This document shows, one piece after another, positions 18,090 to 26,665 of a stretch of 64,000 bases of DNA. The stretch covers positions 4,712,001 to 4,776,000 of the forward strand of contig OZ245783.1 in assembly GCA_965227875.1 (NCBI GenBank), read 5' to 3'. Below the pieces are notes generated by a model, which was not told the origin of the DNA, made no database searches, and was given only the letters and a program-made list of their open reading frames with translations. Origin of the DNA: G965227875 sp965227875 (GTDB lineage: Bacteria > Pseudomonadota > Alphaproteobacteria > Rhizobiales > JAJFHC01). The translations under genes were made by a program, and so were the position numbers. Each line of letters starts with the position of its first letter. Within the stretch, counting starts at the first letter, position 1.

Positions 18090-19976
18090 ATGGTTCCGAT
18101 GGAGCTTCATATCTGGGTCACGATCGCCATCATTGCGGCGGCGGTGGCGCTCTACGCGACCGAGCGGATCAGCATGGAAGTCTCGTCCATCGGAGCTGTC
18201 GTCGCGTTTCTCGTCTTCTTTCACTTCTTTCCGGTCGCGGGTGCCGACGGGTCCAACCTGCTGGGCCCGGAGGCGCTTCTGTCGGGCTTTGCGCACCCTG
18301 CCCTCGTGACGGTCCTGTCCCTGCTCGTCGTCGGCCAGGGACTGTTCCACACCGGTGCGCTTGAATCACCGACGCGGCACATCGTGGCGCGCGGCGCGGG
18401 ACGCCCGGGCCTCACCCTGCTTCTCGTCCTGCTGCTCGCCGGCATCATCAGCGCCTTCATGAACAACACGCCCGTGGTGATCATGTTCGTGCCGGTGATC
18501 AGCGCGCTCTCCGCGCGGCTGGGACTGAGCATCTCGAAGACGATCATGCCGCTCAGCTTCATCTCGATCCTCGGCGGAATGACGACCCTGATCGGATCCT
18601 CGACCAACCTGCTCGTCGCCGGGGTCGCGGAACGGTACGGCCTCGGACGTATCGGATTCTTCGAATTCGCCCTGCCCGGCCTGTTTCTCGCAACGATCGG
18701 CGGCATCTACACCCTGTTCCTGGTGCCGCGGATCCTGCAGCCACGTCAGACGATGGCCGACACCGCGATCAACCGCGGAGGCAAGCAGTTCATCGCCCAG
18801 ATCCCGGTCTCTCCGGACCATCCGCTGGAAGGCAGCGCCTCGGTCGCCGGTCTTTTTCCCGCGCTCAAGAACATGACGGTGCGCATGGTGCAGCGTGGCG
18901 AACACCCGTTCTACCCGCCCTTCGAGGACGTCGTGCTGCGCAGCGGCGATCTCGTCGTGGTCGCCGCGACGCGCGAGGCCATCACCGACGCCCTCAAGGT
19001 GAAGGGCGGCATCCTGTCGACGACTCCGCAGCAGGTCGGGGACGAGGATAACAATGCCGAGGCCGCTTCCGCCCCGGCAGAAAGCGACGAACCCGAGGCC
19101 ATCGAGTCCGGACTGACCCTCGCCGAAGCGGTCGTTGCCCCCGGGTCCAGGCTCATCGGCCGACGCATAGAACAGGCCGGGTTGCGCACCGACACCGGCT
19201 GCCTCGTCCTCGGCATCCAGCGCCGGAGCCGGATGATCCGCGTGCCCTTGAGCGACATCCGTCTCGAGGCCGGGGACGTGATCCTGTTCATCGGCACAAG
19301 GCGGCAGATCCTGGGCCTGCGCTCGAACCGCGATGTCCTGCTGCTCGAATGGTCGGCGACCGAGCTCCCCGACCTGCGGTTCGCCGCCCGGGCGAGGCTC
19401 ATCTTCGCCGCGACCATCGCGAGTGCGGCCCTCGGTCTCCTGCCGATCGTCATCGCCGCCCTTGCCGGCGCGGTGGCGATGATCGCCAGCGGATGCCTCA
19501 ATGTCCGCCAGGCGGCGCGCGCGATCGACCGGCGGATCTTCGTGCTTGTCGGCGCGGCCATCGCGATGGCGGTAAGTCTCGAGACGACGGGAGGCGCCCA
19601 GTTGCTGGCCCAGTCCGTGGTTGAGTGGTTCTCAGGCTACGGGCCGGCCTATGTCCTTTCCGCGATCTTCCTGCTCGTGGCGATCCTCACCAATTTCCTC
19701 AGCAACAACGCCACTGCCGTTCTGTTCACGCCGATCGCCATCAACGCGGCCAATGCGCTTGAGGCGGATCCGCGAATCTTCGTATTCACCGTGATCTTCG
19801 CCGCGAACTGCTCGTTCGCGACGCCCATGGCCTATCAGACAAACCTCCTCGTGATGGGTCCGGGCCATTACCGGTTCAACGATTTCGTCCGCGCCGGTGT
19901 GCCGTTGATCTTTCTGATCTGGCTGGCATACTCGCTATTCGCGCCATGGTATTATGGTCTGGCGCAAGGCTACTGA
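18090..19976 (+). CDS. SLC13/DASS-type permease with two TrkA-C (RCK_C) domains
   Basis: A 628-residue inner-membrane transporter of the divalent anion/sodium symporter type. The N-terminal half has membrane helices up to about residue 213 with the substrate loop AFMNNTPVVIM near 127 and GSSTNLLVAG near 168. The middle (about 230-430) is soluble and carries two RCK_C-like units around an acidic linker (residues about 315-335). The second membrane half contains NFLSNNATAVLFTP and FAANCSFATPMAYQTN. Likely substrates are sulfate, tungstate or dicarboxylates, but none can be fixed. Only 15 bp separate it from bpt. Confidence 0.9.
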   Translation: MVPMELHIWVTIAIIAAAVALYATERISMEVSSIGAVVAFLVFFHFFPVAGADGSNLLGPEALLSGFAHPALVTVLSLLVVGQGLFHTGALESPTRHIVARGAGRPGLTLLLVLLLAGIISAFMNNTPVVIMFVPVISALSARLGLSISKTIMPLSFISILGGMTTLIGSSTNLLVAGVAERYGLGRIGFFEFALPGLFLATIGGIYTLFLVPRILQPRQTMADTAINRGGKQFIAQIPVSPDHPLEGSASVAGLFPALKNMTVRMVQRGEHPFYPPFEDVVLRSGDLVVVAATREAITDALKVKGGILSTTPQQVGDEDNNAEAASAPAESDEPEAIESGLTLAEAVVAPGSRLIGRRIEQAGLRTDTGCLVLGIQRRSRMIRVPLSDIRLEAGDVILFIGTRRQILGLRSNRDVLLLEWSATELPDLRFAARARLIFAATIASAALGLLPIVIAALAGAVAMIASGCLNVRQAARAIDRRIFVLVGAAIAMAVSLETTGGAQLLAQSVVEWFSGYGPAYVLSAIFLLVAILTNFLSNNATAVLFTPIAINAANALEADPRIFVFTVIFAANCSFATPMAYQTNLLVMGPGHYRFNDFVRAGVPLIFLIWLAYSLFAPWYYGLAQGY

Positions 19977-19991
19977 AAGGGAGACCCCAGG

Positions 19992-20744
19992 GTGAGTTTC
20001 GAAGGCGGGAAATTTCCGCAGTTCTACATAACGCCTCCGGCGCCCTGCCCCTATCTCGACGGCCGGCACGAACGCAAGATCTTCACCCATCTGATCGGCG
20101 AACAGGCCGACACGCTGAACAATTCGCTTACCCATAGCGGGTTCCGACGCAGCCAGAACATCGCCTACCGGCCGGCCTGCGACGGCTGCTCGGCCTGTGT
20201 GTCGGTACGGGTCGTCGTCGACCGGTTCAAGATGACGAGGTCGATGCGCCGCAACCGGGACCGGAACCGCGATCTCCATGCCGCAACCGCCGAAGCGTCA
20301 CCGACGCAGGAACAGTATTCCGTGTTTCGGGGATATATCGACGCCCGCCATGGCGACGGGGGCATGGCCGACATGACCGTGCTCGACTTCGCGGCCATGA
20401 TCGAGGACACGTTCGTCGACACCCATCTCGTGGAGTATCGCCTCAGGCCGGACAGTTCCGACGACAATCCCGGCAACGTGAAAGGCCGGCTCGCCGCCGT
20501 AGCCCTGACCGACAGGCTCGAGGATGGTCTGTCCATGATCTACAGTTTCTACGAGCCCGACTTTTTCGACCGGGGCCTGGGCACGTACATGATCCTCGAG
20601 CACATCGAACGGGCCCGTAAGCTCGGACTGCCCTACGTCTATCTGGGATACTGGGTCGGCGGCTCCCGGAAGATGCACTACAAGAGCCGCTTCCGCCCCC
20701 AGGAACACCTCACCCCGGATGGCTGGCAGGCAACCGCAACCTGA
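19992..20744 (+). CDS. bpt: Aspartate/glutamate leucyltransferase (arginyl-tRNA transferase-like)
   Basis: Transfers leucine from Leu-tRNA to proteins with N-terminal Asp or Glu, marking them for ClpS/ClpAP degradation. The 250-residue protein has the family's N-terminal CPYLDGRHERKIFTHL, the cysteine-rich ACDGCSACVSVRV near residue 60, and the C-terminal acetyltransferase-like part ending in YVYLGYWVGGSRKMHYKSRF (near residue 215). The start is GTG 19992, preceded by GGGAG; the ATG options are further in. It sits close behind the SLC13 permease and may be co-transcribed. Confidence 0.93.
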   Translation: MSFEGGKFPQFYITPPAPCPYLDGRHERKIFTHLIGEQADTLNNSLTHSGFRRSQNIAYRPACDGCSACVSVRVVVDRFKMTRSMRRNRDRNRDLHAATAEASPTQEQYSVFRGYIDARHGDGGMADMTVLDFAAMIEDTFVDTHLVEYRLRPDSSDDNPGNVKGRLAAVALTDRLEDGLSMIYSFYEPDFFDRGLGTYMILEHIERARKLGLPYVYLGYWVGGSRKMHYKSRFRPQEHLTPDGWQATAT

Positions 20745-20853
20745 TTCTTCTGGACAACTTCACGATTTCCGCCAGCGACATCTTGAGAGCGCCGGCGCTT
20801 GTCGCTATTAGACTGATATATCGTGATTTTTGGTTCTGGGGGGAATGGAACCG

Positions 20854-22158
20854 GTGTCGAACTTCGTCAAGCGCGTCGCATTTTTTCTCGCATTCACTTT
20901 GCTCCTTTCAACCGGCTCCCTGGCGGATGGCGGTCTCGAACTGAAGGGCCTGTCGATCTCGGAGGAATACACCCTTCACGTCCTCAAGCAGTACGATCCC
21001 GACACAGCCGCAAGGTTGCGCCGCGATTTCAGGAAGGACCCGACACAGGGTGGCCGCCTGCGGGCGCTCAAGAAAGCCTACAAGAGCGTCAAAAAATCGA
21101 TCGAAAACTACGAAGGCCTGCTCAAGACCGGTGTCGCCAACGAGACGGCAACAAAGGCCACGATAAAGGCTCGCTTCAAGGCACTCCAGATCATCGAGCG
21201 CTTTTTCGGTCAGCACGTGAAGTTCTACAAGGAAAAGAGAGCCCCGAACTATTTTGGCGATCACTACTCCTATCTGCTGTACACCTTCGATAATAAAAAA
21301 GCGGAATGGAACAAGAAACGCGCCGAGCTCAGGAAAACGAAACCCCGCAAGACCGACCAGTCGCCACCTGGGAAGAAGAAAAAGAAGGCATCCGGTTCGG
21401 GCGGCGAACCGTCTGGCGGACAGGATACCGTCGCCAGCAACCCGTTGACGTCCCTCGACTCTTCTCGGGTTTTCAGCAATCCCCTGTCCGGGGTCTTTCC
21501 GGGCGGACTGAAGCTGAGCCTGGATCTGGCGACCTCCTCGACGGAACCGAACTTCGACCTCGATACCAATTTCGGTTCGTATGGCGGTGGCGGGGAAGAC
21601 ACGCTGACCTCGATCGGTGTCGACGCCAGGGGCACGTTCGGCCGGTTGCCGAACCTGCCGGTCAGCTTTTTGGCTGGCGCCTGGGGACGGATCAATCTCG
21701 GCGGCGAGGAGCAGAACAGGCTTTCCCTCGACCTGCATCCGACCGTCGGCCTGGACACGTTCGCCTATCTCGTCACCAACGGCTTCGCCATGCCCTATTT
21801 CGGTGTCAGCACGGGCTTCCTCAACTTCGCCAACACGGACACCGACGTCGACCTGTCGCTCTATACGGGCCTGCGCGTCGAAAGCCGGACGCTAACCCTG
21901 CGCACCGACGAATCCGGTGGCGGCGGCACGCCGAACAAGTTCCGGAAGACCAAGACCCAGGCCAATGTCACCATCGGCGGGGACGTCGACATCAAGCCCG
22001 GCAACCTGCCGGTCTTCTTCCGGTTCGGCGCCGCGGTGGATTTCAACTCGTCGATGAAGGTTACCGGACGGTCCGCCGTCAACGGCAACACCTACGAACT
22101 CGAAACCGGAAGCCAGCCCGTCTACCGCATGATCTTCGGGGTCGGACTGCCGCTATAG
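20854..22158 (+). CDS. Secreted or outer-membrane protein with charged helical domain and beta-barrel-like C-terminus, paralogue A
   Basis: Function unrecognised. A GTG start at 20854 is chosen because GGGGGGA lies nine bases upstream. It also makes the first 34 residues align without gaps to paralogue B, which starts at ATG 24009. The 434-residue protein has a signal peptide (to LADGG, about residue 25), a highly charged helical region with LHVLKQYD and DPTQGGRLRALKKAY (about 30-150), a Lys/Pro/Ser-rich linker (about 155-205), then 226 residues rich in Gly and alternating hydrophobics (FPGGLKLSLDLATSS, SLDLHPTVGLDTFAYL, DVDLSLYTGLRVESRTLTL). These look like antiparallel strands ending in GVGLPL. 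The C-terminal part differs from paralogue B at only about 11 residues. Confidence 0.85.
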   Translation: MSNFVKRVAFFLAFTLLLSTGSLADGGLELKGLSISEEYTLHVLKQYDPDTAARLRRDFRKDPTQGGRLRALKKAYKSVKKSIENYEGLLKTGVANETATKATIKARFKALQIIERFFGQHVKFYKEKRAPNYFGDHYSYLLYTFDNKKAEWNKKRAELRKTKPRKTDQSPPGKKKKKASGSGGEPSGGQDTVASNPLTSLDSSRVFSNPLSGVFPGGLKLSLDLATSSTEPNFDLDTNFGSYGGGGEDTLTSIGVDARGTFGRLPNLPVSFLAGAWGRINLGGEEQNRLSLDLHPTVGLDTFAYLVTNGFAMPYFGVSTGFLNFANTDTDVDLSLYTGLRVESRTLTLRTDESGGGGTPNKFRKTKTQANVTIGGDVDIKPGNLPVFFRFGAAVDFNSSMKVTGRSAVNGNTYELETGSQPVYRMIFGVGLPL

Positions 22159-22215
22159 GCGGGCAGCGAAACGATATCCGAACGAAGCTGACGGCGTTCA
22201 AGGCCGTTCCCGGCC
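21478..22215 (+). repeat. Long duplicated segment, copy A
   Basis: 738 bp aligned without gaps to 24711-25448: 681 bp encode the barrel-like C-terminus (with stop) of paralogue A and 57 bp lie beyond the stop codon. The non-coding flank differs at 6 of 57 bases by eye. Upstream of the boundary the two genes are clearly diverged. Confidence 0.93.
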
Positions 22216-22386
22216 CTTTCATCGGCTTGAGCCGGCAAAGGTCGCGGCCACGCTGCTGCATAACCGCATCCGCAACGAGTGCTATCGGAAGCGGACGTCG
22301 AAGCCGGAGTCATCCGCCGACGGCGGCGCTGCGTACAATTCACATACCGCTTTCACACACTGCACGAACGTTCACGGAGGGCTGGC

Positions 22387-23763
22387 ATGTCCGAACGGAG
22401 CCTGACCGACAAACCCGTTGCCCGGACCATCGCCCGCCTCAGCGCACCGATGACCGTTGGCGTGCTGAGCATCATGCTCGTAGGTCTCGCGGACAGCTTC
22501 TTTCTCGGGCAGGTCGGCGAAGCGGAACTCGCTGCGGTGGGATTTGTCTATCCGGTGATGATCGCGCTCACGAGCCTCGGAATCGGCATGAGCGCCGGCG
22601 CGAACTCCGTCATTTCACGGGCACTGGGCGCCGGACAGGGCAGCGATGCCGCCCGGCTGTCGGCCCATGCGTTGTTCTATGCGGTGAGTGTCGGGCTTAT
22701 GCTCTCCGCAATCCTGTTTCTCGTTCATCGGCCGCTTCTGGCGCTGATCGGTGCAAAGGGCGCGACCCTCGATGCCGCCGCGGCATACTTTCAGTGGTGG
22801 ATCGCCGGTTTTCCGTTCCTCCTCGCGGCCATGACGGCAGGTGCGGTCATGCGTTCGCGCGGCTACGCGATCTGGCCCGCAACGCTCATGTGCCTCCAGT
22901 CCGTGATAAACATCGGCCTCACACCGCTCTTCGTCTTCGGGGCCGAGGGAATCTTGCCTGGTTACGGTGCAGCCGGTGCAGGCTTCGCGACCTTCGCCGC
23001 CCGGGCGATCGAGAGCGTCGTCGCCCTGATTGTCGTACTCTGGGTTGTCGGTGCGATAAACCGGTCGTGCCTGACATTCGCCGGCAGCATTACGTCCGTC
23101 AGACAGATCACGAAGGTCGCAGCACCCGCAGCCGCCACCAATGCGATCAACCCGGCCGGCATGGCCGTCGTGACCGCCGCTGTGGCGACAATTGGCGACG
23201 CGGCGGTGGCCGGTTTCGGGGTTGCCACGCGTATCCAGTCTTTCGCTCTGGTCCCTCTTCTCGCGCTGTCGGGCGGCATCGGGCCTTTCGTCGGTCAGAA
23301 CTGGGGCGCGGAAAAACAAGGCCGCGTCAATTCCGGACTGAGCGTCGCCTGGGGCTTTGCAGTTTTGTATGGCCTCGCGATGGCTGCGGTTCTCTACGCG
23401 TTCGCCGAACCGATCCTCGGCGTGTTCTCGCCCGCGGAAGACGCCCTCAAGGCCGGTGCGCTCTATCTGCGCATCGTCGGGTGGAGCCTCTTCGCATATG
23501 GGGTCCTCGTGATATCGAATGCAGCACTGAACGCCCGCGGCCGCCCTTCCCTCGGACTGGCGGCAAGCCTGATCAGGGTGGGCTGTGTGTTCGTGCCGGG
23601 AGCGTGGTTGGGCGCCTACTACGGTGACTACACGGGCATCCTGGCCGCCGCCGTCGTCGCCAATCTCGCGGGCCTCTGTCTTGCCGTCGCCGGAACGATC
23701 AGGGCTGGCCTGTTCGACATAACACGGTATGCCGACTGCTACGCTGCCCTCGCACACAAGTAA
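22387..23763 (+). CDS. MATE family multidrug/metabolite exporter
   Basis: A 458-residue inner-membrane protein with about twelve hydrophobic helices. It has the MATE-type start (SLTDKPVARTIARLSAPMTVGVLSIMLV, in two halves), GLADSFFLGQVGEAELAAVGF near residue 30, and the second-half counterpart GGIGPFVGQNWGAEKQGRVN near 295. Family members exchange organic cations or other small molecules for Na or H ions. The start is ATG 22387 with GGAGGG ahead of it. It is placed between two near-identical outer-membrane-type paralogues, so an export function linked to them is possible but inferred only from position. Confidence 0.93.
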   Translation: MSERSLTDKPVARTIARLSAPMTVGVLSIMLVGLADSFFLGQVGEAELAAVGFVYPVMIALTSLGIGMSAGANSVISRALGAGQGSDAARLSAHALFYAVSVGLMLSAILFLVHRPLLALIGAKGATLDAAAAYFQWWIAGFPFLLAAMTAGAVMRSRGYAIWPATLMCLQSVINIGLTPLFVFGAEGILPGYGAAGAGFATFAARAIESVVALIVVLWVVGAINRSCLTFAGSITSVRQITKVAAPAAATNAINPAGMAVVTAAVATIGDAAVAGFGVATRIQSFALVPLLALSGGIGPFVGQNWGAEKQGRVNSGLSVAWGFAVLYGLAMAAVLYAFAEPILGVFSPAEDALKAGALYLRIVGWSLFAYGVLVISNAALNARGRPSLGLAASLIRVGCVFVPGAWLGAYYGDYTGILAAAVVANLAGLCLAVAGTIRAGLFDITRYADCYAALAHK

Positions 23764-24008
23764 TCCCGAATAATACTCGAACTGGGTTGCGCACCTTTCG
23801 AACCCAGTGAGGTATCCACACAAAAAACGCTGAAATGCTCATGCACGTGAGCCGGGAGATATCGCTTTCACATTTTCAGCTTATTGAATCACAACGATAA
23901 ATCTGAGATCATCGGCAGGATGTGTTGTTCCTCGTTGCTAGGAACCGATTTGGTGTGGTTTAATCCTTTCCGGCAAGCGAAACCAATCGCGAGGGGAGGA
24001 TTGGTCGA

Positions 24009-25391
24009 ATGGCTGGCGCTGTAACGCGTATATTCCTGTTTTTCATTCTGGGGTCGTTTCTGGCAACCGGCGCTTCCGCCGACGACGGGTTCAAGCTCAA
24101 GGGGTTGAGCGAAACAGAAGAACATACGCTCCACGTTCTCGAACAGTACAACAAGAAGGCCGCAGACCGGCTGCGCAAGGATTTCAAAAAGAACCCGACA
24201 CAGGGCGGCAGGTTGCGGGCGTTGAAGCGCGCCTATGACAAACTTCAATCGGACTACGACCTGCTCGAAGGGCTCGAGAAAAAGGGTGTTGCCGGGCCGG
24301 CGGCCAAGGTCCGACTGAGATCCCTTTCCGCTGCCCTCAGCCTGATCGATTTGTATTTTCGCTATCACGTAAAGTACTACAAGAAGAAGGAGTACCCGGG
24401 TCCGTTCGGAGACGGTTACGCGGAGATCCTTCAGGCATTTGACAAAAAAAGCGAAGAGTGGAGCAAGAAGCGCGCCAAACTGTTCGGCAAGAAAACGAAA
24501 AAAGCCAGCAAGCCGAAACCCAAAACAGAGGACGACATCGATCCGAATCTGGAAAGTTCGAACGAATTTGGCACCCCGAACGGCGACCAGCTGACGTCTC
24601 TCGAATTGCCGGCCGGGCTGAACGACGGCGCACCCGCCGTCTCGCAACCTCGACAGGTCACGGTGGCGAACGTCGAAAGCGGCGGGACACGCGGTGTTGA
24701 CGGCCTGCCGAATCCCTTCTCCCAGGTTTTTCCGGGCGGGCTGAAGCTGAGCCTGGATCTGGCGACCTCCTCGACGGAACCGAACTTCAACCTCGATACG
24801 AATTTCGGCAATTTTGGCGGTGGCGGCGAAGATACGCTGACCTCGATCGGCGTCGACGCCAGGGGCACGTTCGGCCGGTTGCCGAACATGCCGGTCAGCT
24901 TTTTCGCCGGGGCCTGGGGACGGCTCAATCTCGGCGGCGAGGAGCAGAACAGGCTTTCCCTCGACCTGCATCCGACCATCGGCCTGGACACGTTCGCCTA
25001 TCTCGTCACCAACGGCTTCGCCATGCCCTATTTCGGTGTCAGCACGGGCTTCCTCAACTTCGCCAACACGGACACCGACGTCGACCTGTCACTCTATACG
25101 GGCCTGCGCGTCGAAAGCCGGACGCTCACCCTGCACACCGACGAATCCGGTGGCGGCGGCACGCCGAACAAGTTCCGGAAGACCAAGACCCAGGCCAATG
25201 TCACCATCGGCGGGGACGTCGACATCAAGCCCGGCAACCTGCCGGTCTTCTTCCGGTTCGGCGCCGCGGTGGATTTCAACTCGTCGATGAAGGTTACCGG
25301 ACGCTCTGCCGTCAACGGCAACACCTACGAACTCGAAACCGGAGGCCAGCCGGTCTACCGCATGATCTTCGGGGTCGGACTGCCGCTATAG
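24009..25391 (+). CDS. Secreted or outer-membrane protein with charged helical domain and beta-barrel-like C-terminus, paralogue B
   Basis: Function unrecognised. The 460-residue protein starts at ATG 24009 behind a strong GGGGAGG. It has a signal peptide ending near TGASADDG, a charged helical region (LKGLSETEEHTLHVLEQY, NPTQGGRLRALKRAYDKL), a longer linker than paralogue A (about residues 160-233), and the shared 226-residue Gly-rich, strand-like C-terminus ending GVGLPL. The helical domain is recognisably homologous to A but well diverged, whereas the last 140 residues differ at only two positions. This contrast suggests recent gene conversion or strong constraint on the C-terminus. It follows the MATE gene by 245 bp with its own leader, including an 8-bp-stem hairpin (23781-23788/23801-23808). 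Confidence 0.85.
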   Translation: MAGAVTRIFLFFILGSFLATGASADDGFKLKGLSETEEHTLHVLEQYNKKAADRLRKDFKKNPTQGGRLRALKRAYDKLQSDYDLLEGLEKKGVAGPAAKVRLRSLSAALSLIDLYFRYHVKYYKKKEYPGPFGDGYAEILQAFDKKSEEWSKKRAKLFGKKTKKASKPKPKTEDDIDPNLESSNEFGTPNGDQLTSLELPAGLNDGAPAVSQPRQVTVANVESGGTRGVDGLPNPFSQVFPGGLKLSLDLATSSTEPNFNLDTNFGNFGGGGEDTLTSIGVDARGTFGRLPNMPVSFFAGAWGRLNLGGEEQNRLSLDLHPTIGLDTFAYLVTNGFAMPYFGVSTGFLNFANTDTDVDLSLYTGLRVESRTLTLHTDESGGGGTPNKFRKTKTQANVTIGGDVDIKPGNLPVFFRFGAAVDFNSSMKVTGRSAVNGNTYELETGGQPVYRMIFGVGLPL

Positions 25392-25448
25392 GCGGACAGC
25401 GAAACGGTATCTGAACGAGGCTGACGGCGTTCAAGGCTGTTCCCGGCT
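24711..25448 (+). repeat. Long duplicated segment, copy B
   Basis: Gap-free partner of 21478-22215. Copy length is identical (738 bp). Identity starts at the AATCCC shortly before the FPGGLKLSLDL codons and fades beyond TTCCCGGCT, 57 bp after the stop codon. Confidence 0.93.
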
Positions 25449-25465
25449 CTACTTGCCGACAATAT

Positions 25466-25810
25466 CTAATCGTCGGCCTCCTTCATCTCGGATTTCACGC
25501 TTTCCGCCCATTCCCTGCCCGCGTCGCCACCCCAGAGCATCCAGGCCACGTAACCGGCGGACGGGTTTTCATCGTTCCCGAATCCGTCCGCGTCCTTGTC
25601 GACTTCGTGCCGGGCGAAATATTGGGTCATCCGTTCGATCGTTTCCGGCGACAGGTTCTCCCGGTTTTTGAGATCCCGTGCCCGTGCCACGCCGACATCC
25701 GTACCGCCTCGGCCGAATTCGCTGCGAAGAGCCAGTCCCTTGCGCGCATTGGCGGCAACGTCCTCCGGGCATTTGAACGAGATGTGAGAATATCTTTCGG
25801 ACTTGCCCAT
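25466..25810 (-). CDS. Small protein with a phage-associated domain of unknown function
   Basis: A 114-residue cytoplasmic protein. The central part ENLSPETIERMTQYFARHEVDKDADG and the C-terminal PSAGYVAWMLWGGDAGREWA resemble, from memory, a small domain met in phage-encoded and stand-alone bacterial proteins, with no known function. No signal peptide or membrane segment. Its ATG shares one base with the stop of the DUF2945 gene upstream (TGATG), so the pair is translationally coupled and presumably driven by the EcfG-type promoter at 26057-26081. Confidence 0.75.
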   Translation of the reverse strand: MGKSERYSHISFKCPEDVAANARKGLALRSEFGRGGTDVGVARARDLKNRENLSPETIERMTQYFARHEVDKDADGFGNDENPSAGYVAWMLWGGDAGREWAESVKSEMKEADD

Positions 25811-26025
25811 CAGGCCTTCTCCAGTTCACTGCCGCTCTTGAGCACGGTGTCGCCATCCTCCTGCTCGATGAGATAGGCAGGATCCGTGTCGGACGCTTCG
25901 CGGGAAACTTCGGTCCCCTTGATCTCGCGGGTGACGTCGTCAGTGAAACGTTCGACCACCTTGCCTCTTCCAGTGCCTTCTCCCCAGTTCCACTTCACTT
26001 TTGTCCCGACCTCATAGGTCGCCAT
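25810..26025 (-). CDS. DUF2945 (HVA1/TUDOR-like) small protein
   Basis: A 71-residue protein beginning YEVGTKVKWNWGEGTGRGKV, with AYLIEQEDGDTVLKSGSEL near the end. This is the DUF2945 / hypervirulence-associated TUDOR-like pattern, a small SH3-like barrel of unknown role often seen near stress genes. AAGGAA precedes the ATG at good spacing. The gene is first of a two-gene unit and has a perfect GGAAC-N16-CGTT promoter about 30 bp upstream. Confidence 0.85.
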   Translation of the reverse strand: MATYEVGTKVKWNWGEGTGRGKVVERFTDDVTREIKGTEVSREASDTDPAYLIEQEDGDTVLKSGSELEKA

Positions 26026-26056
26026 GTCGCTTTCCTTGCAATGATTGAAAGAAGCA

Positions 26057-26081
26057 AACGCGGCGAAACCCGTCTTGTTCC
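26057..26081 (-). promoter_or_regulatory. EcfG-type (general stress response) promoter
   Basis: On the minus strand GGAAC (26081-26077) and CGTT (26060-26057) are separated by exactly 16 bases, matching the alphaproteobacterial EcfG sigma factor consensus. The start codon of the DUF2945 gene lies 31 bp beyond, leaving a short leader with an AAGGAA ribosome site. Confidence 0.75.
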
Positions 26082-26230
26082 GGAAAAATCGACCGTTCCA
26101 CAGAAGTACGGGTGAAATGCATCGCGGCTAATCCAAAACCCTTTCGGCGGCGTATTCGCTTCTACACCCGGACTTTTGTGATGCATTAAACGCCGCCGGT
26201 CCGGAGACGGCTCAACCCGATCGGGAATAC

Positions 26231-26593
26231 ATGATCGAAACCCTCAACACAGTGGCCATGCTCGCGACCATCGGCTTTGGCGTCATCGGCTGGTTTGCAC
26301 CGCGATACACGATGGCGAAACTGCGGCTCGCGACCGATGGCAGCAATGTCGGCCTGTCCGAAATCCGGGCCGCGAACGGCGCGCTGTTCGTCGCGATAGC
26401 CGGGGTGGCGCTGTTGATGGACGAGCCGTTGGCCTACGCCATGGTCGGGTTCGCTTATGCCGGCGCCGCCGTGGGACGGCTGACCTCGATCGTGATCGAC
26501 CGGTCGGGTGCCTTCATTTCGTGGTCGTTCTTCTCAGCCGAACTCGCATTGAGCGTATTTCTCATCTGGGCGAACACTGGAAGCGCCATCTAA
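26231..26593 (+). CDS. Small membrane protein, DUF4345-like
   Basis: A 120-residue protein with four hydrophobic segments (about residues 5-24, 47-62, 65-85, 93-115). Between the first two is GSNVGLSEIRAANGALF, which resembles the conserved core of DUF4345 membrane proteins. Function unknown. Divergent from the DUF2945 pair across 205 bp, and 72 bp upstream of the short-chain dehydrogenase on the same strand. Confidence 0.75.
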   Translation: MIETLNTVAMLATIGFGVIGWFAPRYTMAKLRLATDGSNVGLSEIRAANGALFVAIAGVALLMDEPLAYAMVGFAYAGAAVGRLTSIVIDRSGAFISWSFFSAELALSVFLIWANTGSAI

Positions 26594-26665
26594 CCGGTCC
26601 GCCACAGCGGATTACGTCATCGAAACGTCGCGTCAGTGACACCAGCAAACGAGAGGACAGAGCCC

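Noticed and set aside
25466..25810. Prophage remnant
   Set aside because: Only one phage-like small domain; no integrase, capsid, lysis or attachment site nearby.
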